From positions 542,001-606,000 of the forward strand of contig NW_019028996.1 of assembly GCF_002105155.1 (NCBI RefSeq): DNA of 64,000 bases, given 5' to 3'. The stretch comes from Lobosporangium transversale (lineage: Eukaryota; Mortierellomycota; Mortierellomycetes; Mortierellales; Mortierellaceae). Shown here one piece after another: positions 55,425 to 64,000 of this stretch. Positions within the stretch are counted from its first letter, which is position 1. The number at the start of each line of letters is the position of its first letter. The notes under the pieces are model-generated. The model saw nothing but the letters and a program-made list of their open reading frames with translations, searched no databases and was not told where the DNA came from. The position numbers and the translations under genes were made by a program.

Positions 55425-57111
55425 CCTCTCTCTTGCAGGTGGATACGTATTCATCACCAACCTAGTACCTCTCCATGCATTCACTCTTGTCTTGATGGGT
55501 CGCTTCTCCAACCGCCTCTATGTTTCTTATTCAACATTTTACGCTGTTGGCACACTTTTGTCGATGCAAATTCCTTTTGTTGGATTCCAGCCCACACGCA
55601 CCAGTGAACACATGGCAGCCTTGGGTGTCTTTGGATTGTTACAACTCCGCGGCTTTGCAGAGCTTATCCGTGGTTTGGTCACCCCTAAACAATTCAGGAC
55701 CCTCTTAAAGACTGGAATCGCCATTGTTACAGTCGTTTCTTTGACTATCTTGACGTTGCTTAGCATGAGTGGCGTTGTGGCCCCCTTCACAGGTCGTTTC
55801 TATTCACTTTGGGATACCGGCTACGCAAAAGTTCACATCCCCATCATTGCTTCCGTCTCTGAACATCAACCCACTGCATGGACTTCGTTTTTCTTTGATC
55901 TTCAAATGCTCATCTTCTTGTTCCCGGCTGGTGTCTATCTTTGCTTTAAGGAACTCAAGGACGAACATGTTTTTATCATTCTTTACTCTGTTTTTGCATC
56001 TTACTTTGCAGGAGTCATGGTCCGTCTGATGTTGACACTCACTCCTGTGGTCTGTGTCTCAGCCGCCATTGCCTATTCAACCTTGTTGGATACCTATCTT
56101 GAAAAATCGGAGCATGTGTTAGCAACCACACTTCAGGGCGGTGCTTCCACTTCGGCTGCTTCCGCTAGTGCTATCGAGAGCACCTCTGCTTCCAAAAAGC
56201 ACGGCACAAAGTCAACAAACAAGGATACATCTGAGACTAAACCCCATTCCGCCGCTGCCTCTTCTCGTAATAACAACGCCAGTGAAAAGCCGAAGCGATT
56301 CCCAATCTTCAGTTGGGATTCAAGGATGATGGTTATTTTGCAGCTCACCTGGTTCCTGTTCATGTTTGCATGGCACTGCACCTATGTTACCTCTGGATCC
56401 TACTCTTCACCCTCGATTGTCCTGGCGACTCGTGGCCACGATGGTTCACAAGTTATTATTGATGACTTCCGTGAGGCTTACTATTGGCTTCGGAAGAACA
56501 CAGGTGAAAATACAAAGGTGATGTCATGGTGGGATTACGGCTACCAGATGGCGGGTATGGCCAACATCACCACGTTAGTCGACAACAATACATGGAATAA
56601 CACCCATATTGCTACGGTCGGCAAAGCGATGGCTACCTCTGAAGACGTCGCCTATAAGGTCCTTCGCCAACACGACGTTGACTATGTGTTGGTGATATTT
56701 GGAGGCGTCCTTGGATACTCTGGAGACGATATCAATAAGTTTTTGTGGATGATTCGTATTGGAGAGGGAGTGTACCCAAACGAGGTCAAGGAGCAGAGTT
56801 TCTTCACGCCAAGGGGTGAATACAAGGTTGATCATGAAGCCACCCCGGCGATGAAGAATTCATTGATGTATAAAATGTCCTACTATCGCTTCTCGGAACT
56901 TCACGGAGGAAATGCTGTCGACCATGTCCGTAGCGCACGTATGCCTGCCGAGGGTCCTACACTCAGTGTATTGGAAGAGGCCTACACAACCGAGCACTGG
57001 CTCGTCCGAATCTACAAAGTCAAGGACCTTGACAACATTGGTCGTGATTTGAAAGATGCAACTGCATTCGATAATGGCAAAGCCCGAAAGTCGTCTTTGA
57101 AGAGAAAGTAA
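54602..57111 (+). CDS. STT3: Oligosaccharyltransferase catalytic subunit STT3
   Basis: Transfers the lipid-linked oligosaccharide to Asn-X-Ser/Thr in the ER lumen (GT66). Exons 54602-54761, 54869-55321, 55439-57111; 761 residues. Catalytic features: first acidic motif [10 protein letters not shown] (Asp44), second acidic motif in [13 protein letters not shown], the SVSE motif (SVSEHQPT) in the large loop, the acceptor-binding WWDYG motif ([13 protein letters not shown]), and [12 protein letters not shown] corresponding to the DK motif. Multiple membrane segments precede a lumenal domain. A polar insertion rich in Ser, Ala and Lys (about residues 425-485) separates the last membrane part, longer than in yeast. 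C-terminus KSSLKRK is basic, consistent with ER retention. The best start is the ATG before SAETT. Confidence 0.97.
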
Positions 57112-59121
57112 AAAAAATGAACAAAGACATGGTACAATTATAAAATAAATGAAAAAATAAATAAATAAAAAAGCTTACACCGCGGTATGTAAAAATGTAA
57201 GGATAGTAAAGGAGAGAACTTTAATAGACACAGGCATGTAAATTATCGATGGAGATGAATGATGATAACTGTACAAGTGACAAGTGATAGGCTCGCTTGC
57301 AACTAACGATGCCATCTTAACAATGCTTGGACTAGAAGCGGTCTGAGTTTTTCTCAGAATCATCAAGGCTGCATTGCACTGGAATTGGGATTCGAATCTC
57401 CTGCAGATAATAGGATGGACGTCGCCATTTCTTTGTTATGTGGCGTGCATTGTGTCGATTGCTAATGCCTGCAAGGGTCTTTGTTCTTATATCCTTTGTT
57501 ACATGATAATATATACAATCATTGATAATGAAAAGTGGTTGAAATTAAAGCAGTATTAAATGAGATGACTTACTTGTGTAATGGTCAAAGGGCCAAGTGT
57601 TTGCAATAGCCGTTCCAATTGGAGGTTGTCTCTTGGTAACCTAAACACTCCAACACTTTTATAAATTGTAGACTGCATCTATTACAGCATTTAAAAAAAT
57701 GAGCCTTAAAAGCACAACATGTCGAGTGGACTAATTTCAATTGGCTCTTACTAAACCTTAATCCAAGTAAGCATTTCTGTCACCTGCTTTCACAGGCGTC
57801 GACTCTTGAATAAATGTCTGCATGTGGGTACATCCACACTGCCATTCTCACACAGCCCCTCCATTTCTTCACCCCTTACTCTCCCTTGGAATCCAAATCT
57901 CAAAAAAAAAAAAAAAAAAAAGAAGCTGTTACCACTCTGATGGTGCTCAATTGACCGAATCTGCCCTGATTTTTTTTTTTTTTTTTTTTTTTTTAGTATA
58001 TATCTATAGACGGAAATGATCAAAGCAAATTAAAAATGGGCTTTTGTACTTTCTTTCGTTTTGAAACACACTTCAATTTAATGTATACGCCCTCTGCTCT
58101 TCTTCCTCTTCTTCTTCCTCTTCCTCTTCCTATTTCTCTCTTTCTTCTCTCTTTTCCCTTTCTCTTGGCTACGCTTCTCCTTCCCTTTACCCTTGGACAA
58201 ATAACTAACGCTTTCCTGTTTTGCGCCCACCAAAGCCCTCTCTGCCTTTCCCGCGGATCGTTATACCCACAAAAAAAAAACACAGCCCACATTACGCTCT
58301 TAAACCTCGTTGGTGGTTAACATCATAGCACCACACATCGGATCACCACAAAAGGTAGTGCTTTTTGTTCTTTTTTGTATTTCAGCAATGCTTTCCTATG
58401 CCGGGCGCACTGTAAACTGATGTGCCATGGCATGCCGAGACCCTTTTCGAATGTTGCTCCTATATTCTGATTCATAAAAGCCAGCAACACTAAAACAGAG
58501 GGAGGATATGTAAAATAAATAAATAAACAAGATCTGAAAAGAGAAAGGATTGTTCTCGCTCCTTTTTTTTTTTTTTTTATTCAGCCTAAGTTTGCATTTC
58601 GACCTGGTTTTTGGTTCAACTCGACGTGACTTGAGCGAGTTCTAAGCAAAAAGTTCAACGAATAGGCATACCCAGCTTTATTATGTTATTCTGACCTTGC
58701 CACTTGTTTAATCTGAGCACACAATATGATCCAAATGGTCTAGATGGGTGGTGTCATTCGTCCCTTTCCTGTTAAAGATGACATCCTCCAATAAATGGAA
58801 ATCGGCAGTGCAGATGGACAGGGGTAATTAACGGACGTTTGGACGTCCAGACCTTTTTTTTTTTTTTTTTTTTTTTTTTTTCAATAAAAGAAAACCGCTG
58901 GCGCTTTGCATTGTGAAAAAAAAAAAAAAAAAACTTCTTCGCCTCTTGTCTCGTTCAGCTCCTTTCTTTTGTTCACTTACGTTTATCTATTCCACTTTCT
59001 TTAACATCCACTCTCCATTGCTCTTCTGTAAGTGTTCCAATCCTACTTCTGAACCACTTTTTTTTTTTAGACCTTCTGTGTATTTGTTTGGCGTCGGTGC
59101 TTTTGTCAATTGTGGTCAAGG

Positions 59122-59156
<35 letters not shown>

Positions 59157-59350
59157 TTTGTAGATAAGGCTGTGGAGCCTGAACGAATTCTGGCTAATCA
59201 ATCCGTGCTTTTCTTTTTTCTATTTTTTAATAGTTGATCAGTCGTTACTATAAAGACCCCCTTCACTTCTCTTGAATATTGACAGACAGACTGAGGAAAC
59301 ATTCGCACACTCTCTTGTTCACAGACCAACAAACCGTTCATTGCCACATA
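57112..59350. other. 2.2-kb stretch without a convincing gene
   Basis: No conserved frame. Contains AATAAA repeats just after the STT3 stop, paired A and T tracts (57901-57920 and 57970-57994), a C/T-rich block at 58085-58190, T tracts near 58854-58880 and 59123-59153, and the TATA box of the next gene. A TTCGAAT-containing segment at 57393 was tested as a tRNA and rejected. Confidence 0.5.
59249..59255 (+). promoter_or_regulatory. TATA box of the multi-pass membrane protein gene
   Basis: TATAAAG about 100 bases upstream of the ATG at 59351, followed by a C-rich stretch. Consensus match only. Confidence 0.4.
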
Positions 59351-60650
59351 ATGGCATCGGATATGACATCTCCCCCCTCATCACAGTCGCAGCATCCGCA
59401 CCTTAATACTTCTACAATAGTTGAAATACCATCTTCAAGCCTCTCTCATGTTTCTCCTACACTTCTGTCCAATCTATCCAATCTATCCGACATTACTGCC
59501 AATATCAATACCAAGGTTACAACTATCAGTAGCATACAAAAATCAACGTCGCCCTCTTGTTCTTCTCCACGCATACGCTATTGCTGTTGCTTCCCTGTCT
59601 CCTCCGGTATTTGGGTCATTTCACTTCTACTCATTGTAAGTTATCCTTTAACCTATTCCGATCCTGTCGACCTAGCCGGATATGCCTTACATTCCCACTC
59701 TAATCAACAATAAAACCGCCCTTTTTTTTTTTTTTTTTTTTTCTCGTTCTTTCAAGATCCCGTCTGTAGCCTTGATTCTTTGCTTTAATGTGGTCAATGT
59801 ACGGAACCTTGTCCGATTCAATTCTCCAGCCCACGTCAAGAACTTTTACACGATCGTATATTCATTCTACACAGTGGTGGGTGTGGTCATAGCAATATGT
59901 CTACGTCGGATGAGGATCCAGAAACAACTCAAGGCCTTAATCATACTTTATTGGCTCCTCTTCTTGACCACGATCATCGAAGGCATTTACTTTGGTATCA
60001 TGATGTCAAAACAAAAGGCCAAACTTGTTAGCTATTGTGAAAATAGGTTCGATAATAGCAATAACAACAATAATAACAACGACAGCAACAGTATTTCTAA
60101 CCCTTCTGGAGGAGAAGCCAGCCTTGGTCCAAACCCAAAGCCCTCTTCTCCTTTGATCTGTCAAGGGGCAGGCACTATCATTAGTATCTTTTATATCCTT
60201 GGTCCAGGTGGATGGATCCTTCTCCATAGTGCCTGGATCTTAATCGTCGTGCTTTATTCTAAAGCTTTAAGGAGACAGCATCCCGTGGTGGATGAAGAAG
60301 AAGCTTCAACCTTTAGAATGCTGCCCAATCATCGGGAGAACGCTGCTACCGAGAAATATTATCAGTATTCATCTAAAAAGTCTGGTTCTTTTCCTTGGAG
60401 GCACCTCCGCCCGGACATCAACGAGAAATTGGCCACTCAACGACGTCAGGATAAAGAGGAGGAGAACTCGGACGATGATGAGGCAGAGGCCCAAGAAACA
60501 GCTGCTACTCGGTCGCGAGAACGAGGAAAAGAAAGAGCAGAAGAGGGCTTGGGTGATCAGGACCCTTCCTCGTTCTCCAGGCCTGCGATGCCTAGGCAAC
60601 AAAAGAGCTGGTGGATGGAGCAAATCGAAGCGAATCGCGCAAAACGCTAA
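59351..60650 (+). CDS. Multi-pass membrane protein of unknown function
   Basis: Exons 59351-59635 and 59757-60650; 392 residues. Not recognised. Residues 1-80 are Ser/Thr-rich and cytosolic-looking, ending in IRYCCCFPVSSG, a Cys triplet that could be palmitoylated. Four hydrophobic segments follow: GIWVISLLLIIPSVALILCF (first, spanning the exon junction), FYTIVYSFYTVVGVVIAICL, LIILYWLLFLTTIIEGIYFG and IISIFYILGPGGWILLHSAW running into ILIVVLYSKAL. Between the third and fourth lies a loop with an Asn run and Ser/Pro. The C-terminus of about 120 residues is charged, rich in Glu, Arg and Asp, and ends in SWWMEQIEANRAKR. A tetraspan of MARVEL/tetraspanin-like topology is possible, but no signature was found. 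It converges on the GT61 gene with only about 150 bases between stops. Confidence 0.8.
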
Positions 60651-60802
60651 GCTTTCAACTACTACTATTATAATGTACCATATGATATTGTATAATAACA
60701 AATTAATGGATAAGCAATTGTTATGATTTTATATTTTTTATTATTTATATGATCAAAAGAAATAAAATTGTCATTGTCATTATCTTATTTTTTTTTATGG
60801 CG

Positions 60803-63659
60803 TTATGATCGCTGTCCACGACCTAGATCTATTTCCCAAATGAGACGTTGGCTTTCGTATATAGAAACTGGTTCATCTGCAAGTCCCCAAACCCCCTTGG
60901 GACCAAAGACAATCCTTGACATGCTGGCTGCGCAAGGCGTCAAAAGGCTCTTAGATTGGTCTTCCTTTGCTTCTGCCATATTTGAAACGTTGCTAATGTC
61001 TTGTTCATTCATCTTGACCGACCCGCAGCAATGGCCTTGTCTACAGAATTCTGCAAAGCTAAACATAGGCCGAACAGTTTGATGTTGCAGAGACACAGGA
61101 GTTGCGCCAGATGGCGTTAAAATTATTTTAGGGCCAGCGGTCGAGGGTGCTGGCTGCTCTGGCTTCTCTTGCTGTTGGCTCCCTGCTGGTGATAATAGGT
61201 TCTCCTTATCATTTATTGATGTTTCTGAATTGCCATCGCTTGGTTCTTCCGGCTTCCGCTCATGTGGAATCGGATCATACGGGTGAACATTGATATCTTC
61301 CTCCCCACTTTCTTCCCCTCCCTCCCCCTCGTTTCCAGGAGATGATTCCTCGTCGCTTCCCTCCAGATCTTCCCCAGTCAGCCCCTTGGACCCATCAGTC
61401 GTTGTCATAGAATCGTCTTCTCCTATATCCTGGCCCTCACCTTCCTCATCTTCCCCCACATCCTCTTCTATATTGTGCTCGCTCACGCTCTGACGTTTCT
61501 TTAATCCCCTCTTCTCGTCATTGGCTCCTTCTTTCTCTGAAGGCGATACGAACGTAAAATCCTTGGCTAGTCCTTCGATCAGAGTCGCTAACTCTTCCAC
61601 ATCCAGCCTTCGGCTGACATCCCTAGTGTAGCAGTCAGCAATTGCTTTCCAGGACATAGAGCGTTTTCGAAAGTCCTCCTTCATACTAACGAAATCTTCA
61701 AACTCCTGCGGAGTAATCCCCAACTCCTGGTTATACAAATCTTGAACTGCCTCAATACACTCATGCGCCAGATCACGGTCAGGCTGGACACAACTTTCAT
61801 ATTGACAGTCCCAAGCGAAAAACCTTTTCCCAAAAGCCATCATCCGATCCGTATAAATCTTACTTGACCTAGTGAACCGTGGTAGAATTGAGATCACCAC
61901 AGTTCCTGGGGCCATCCAGCCCGCATAGCCAAGACCATCACCTTGAGGAGCCACGAGAATACTTTGGTTTCTGAACAGCTGTGCAGCCTGACCCAAACTG
62001 ATTTCTGAGGGTCGATCCAAGTGGATCGTCTTGGCATCAAAGCCCCTGGCCAGCAGAGACAGCTCAAGAAGATTAGCATTAGGGATACTAGTATTACCAT
62101 AACGACCGAGAAGTCCAACCTGAATTTTGGCTCGTGGCGCGGTCTCGCCAGCGATGAGAGTGAGATTGTCAGACGAAACGACTGCAATATTCTCTCCTGA
62201 GGGTGGATGGACAATGTCGGGATCAGGCTTTTGAAAACGAACCATGGAGGGTGACAAGGCATCCAGTGCCTTGGTTCTCAATGACTCTGTTAGATCACTT
62301 CCTCCGACTAGATTCTCACAGAACGGCCGTGTGCATCTGGACTGCAGTCCGATCACGGCATTGGTGAAGCACGTTGGAAAGGATTTTGAAGGTGAGCTAA
62401 TTTGATAGTGCGCAAGAGGTTTGCCCTTGGGTGGATCCAAGACAATTTCACGTCCCTGAGGTGCCAGTAAAAAAACGTCTGGATCCTGTTCAGAGTTGTA
62501 TAGCGTTCGATATTGCCTTTTCCGATCTTTGCCATTGTTCTCCTCTCCCGATACACGCATAAACCATGAAGACTGCGATCCACCATAATTACTCATCACA
62601 CTAATAAGGAGAAGATATAAATAATAACAACAGCAATAGCAATAACAACAACAACAATAATAGCAATAATAATAAAGATATTAATGGATTGGTACGAGTA
62701 GTATAAAAATTGATTTCTGCAGATCTTGATACTTTTTTCGTGATGCATTGATTAACACTAACGTTGCACAAAAAAAAACAGGACATGGACATGAAGTTGA
62801 CACAGCACAGACTTCATTTTCATGTTTGTTTCATTACCTGTGGAGAGGTAAGAGGTTATTCATGGTCCAGCTGAGGCCATTGGTTGGATCGCGCCCATAT
62901 AAAAAGATTGTCTCGTCCACTAGTCGGTAGGACGCAGCAGGGAAATGGTCCAGTACCATCGGACGATAATAAGCATCTGATCCCGGATCAGCAGCCACCA
63001 CATTAATCCTAGGAAAATCACCTGCATCTTTTGCGGGGTTGATCCATGCACCTAGAAAAAAGAGGTTGATTGATCAATATCATAATCACAAGGAATACAA
63101 GTATAAAAGTAAGTGAAATGCTTTTTTTTTTATTATTTTATTCTTTTATAATCGAATCGTTCTTTCGTCGCTTAAATAAAGGCAGATAAAAAAAGGCCAT
63201 AAAGGACAAACCTCGTTCTGAATCGACACACAAGTTCTGGACGGTGCAAATAGTTTCTCGGTTGTATCCTGATCCACGTACAGATGGAAGTATTGAGGCT
63301 GTAGACTGGCAGTTAAACCGAGAAGTCAATGTTGTGTTAGACCATCGTATGGCCGTTGTTGTTTTAATTTTAGTAGTAGAAGGATTCTTGTTTTTGTTGC
63401 CGAGGTCGTTGAAGAGTTGCTCCAATGCGACCCATTCTGCATTGTCTCGTGCAAAGGATGAAGCGAAGCCAAGAGAGAGATGCGAATATGAATAAAGCAT
63501 GAGCCAGGAGAGACAGAAGGTGAGGAGGATGCAGGAGAGGAAGATGCGTGGTGAAAGACATGATCTGGGGATAAACAGGGGTATCCTCAATACTGTTGTT
63601 GAAGAAGTAGGGGTTGAGTAGAAAGGTAGCGAACTTGCGCCACCATTCCGAGTCAGCAT
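60803..63659 (-). CDS. GT61-type (DUF563) glycosyltransferase, type II membrane protein
   Basis: Exons on the minus strand 63659-63212, 63051-62838, 62600-60803; 819 residues. One N-terminal membrane anchor at about residues 39-62 (IFLSCILLTFCLSWLMLYSYS) gives Golgi-type topology. The DUF563/GT61 core shows ETIFLYGRDPTNGLSWTMNNLLPLH, a Cys pair in FTNAVIGLQSRCTR, then GLLGRYGNTSIPNANLLELS, SILVAPQGDGLGYAGWMAPG and VVISILPR, the family's C-terminal motif. GT61 enzymes add xylose or GlcNAc to glycans in plants and animals; fungal donors are mostly unknown. After the catalytic part is a 250-residue tail rich in Asp, Glu and Gly (EDVGEDEEGEGQDIGEDDS), unusual for the family. The second intron holds an AAC/AAT microsatellite. 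A T-rich acceptor-like run just 5' of the ATG leaves a further 5' exon possible. Confidence 0.87.
62615..62675. repeat. AAC/AAT trinucleotide microsatellite in a GT61 intron
   Basis: Imperfect AAT, AAC and AGC trinucleotides over about 60 bases inside the second intron of the GT61 gene. On the coding strand it forms a T/G-rich run before the acceptor. Confidence 0.7.
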
Positions 63660-64000
63660 TGCTTCGTAGTCAATTAATCGCCTCAAGACAAAGCAAAAAA
63701 AAAAAAAAAAAAAAAAATGAAGAGAAGAAAGGAAAGGGAAAAAAAAGACGTTGGACAGTAAGAATGAACTGAGAGTAAGTCAAGGTAATGAATGACAAAG
63801 CGAATGATAAAGAGGAGAGTATGGGAGAGAGAGAAGGAGAAGAGAATGAGTGAGTGGATGTGGATGCTATAAAAGTGATGATAAAGGATGCAAGAATGAA
63901 AAAAAAAAAAAAAAAAAAAAAAAAAAGAAAGAGAGAAGAGCGAATCATTAGACTCAACAGCAATTTAGTAATGTCAAAGGACATAAAGTCTATTCTCATT
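63660..64000 (-). other. GT61 upstream region to window edge
   Basis: Contains two A tracts (about 63694-63717 and 63900-63926), which are T tracts on the GT61 strand, and purine-rich sequence. Probably promoter and 5' UTR; no other gene seen. Confidence 0.45.

Noticed and set aside
57380-57470. TTCGAAT-centred segment that looks like a tRNA T-arm
   Set aside because: Stem bases do not pair on either strand and no D-arm or acceptor stem can be built.

Overview
This window is eukaryotic nuclear DNA from a filamentous fungus. The genes are intron-rich (mostly GT-AG introns of about 80-600 bases), code for compartmentalised eukaryotic machinery, and are spaced by AT-rich stretches full of genome-encoded A and T homopolymers of 20-45 bases. 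The gene set (stand-alone GT5 glucan-synthase-like protein, acid sphingomyelinase, GT61 transferase, GPI-type FepB/BtuF-like protein) together with the extreme homopolymers suggests an early-diverging lineage, most likely Mucoromycota close to Mortierellales; this placement is inference. I see no rRNA, tRNA, CRISPR array or intact transposon.

Layout. 1-1.9 kb: BRF1 (TFIIIB), minus, running off the left edge. 2.8-7.2 kb: a 1,333-residue low-complexity protein of unknown function, minus. 7.2-10.5 kb: no convincing gene. 10.5-12.4 kb: secreted periplasmic-binding-protein-like protein with a GPI signal. 13.0-15.6 kb: SGF11/ATXN7L3-like SAGA deubiquitinase-module subunit containing two microexons. 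15.9-19.8 kb: NOL8/Nop8-like ribosome biogenesis protein, minus, divergent from SEC23 (20.3-23.2 kb). 23.6-26.0 kb: acid sphingomyelinase. 26.0-29.1 kb: no gene seen. 29.1-32.1 kb: secreted subtilase with PA domain. 32.5-33.9 kb: SAC3/GANP-family-like protein, minus. 34.2-36.3 kb: protein with a long Arg-Asp repeat, minus. 38.1-41.1 kb: membrane-anchored GT5 glycosyltransferase. 41.5-43.0 kb: complex I 24-kDa subunit. 43.7-45.6 kb: PWP1. 46.0-47.6 kb: YHM2-type mitochondrial carrier, minus. 49.3-54.2 kb: RAPTOR/KOG1. 54.6-57.1 kb: STT3. 57.1-59.3 kb: no gene seen. 59.4-60.7 kb: unknown multi-pass membrane protein. 60.8-63.7 kb: GT61 glycosyltransferase, minus.

The genes are mostly housekeeping: Pol III transcription (BRF1), chromatin (SGF11), ribosome assembly (NOL8, PWP1), secretory pathway (SEC23, STT3, GT61, GT5), mitochondrial metabolism (24-kDa subunit, YHM2) and growth signalling (RAPTOR). 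They look like independent neighbours rather than a pathway cluster. The most unusual material is in gene architecture: introns whose 3' splice site is a 22-30 base A-tract followed by G; 14- and 19-nt microexons in the SGF11 homologue; a GC-AG intron; a sphingomyelinase intron with three in-frame acceptors; stop codons fused to genomic A27-A28 tracts; and a GT5 synthase tethered by one membrane segment. All exon boundaries were derived by hand from splice-site consensus and reading-frame continuity and were not checked against transcripts.
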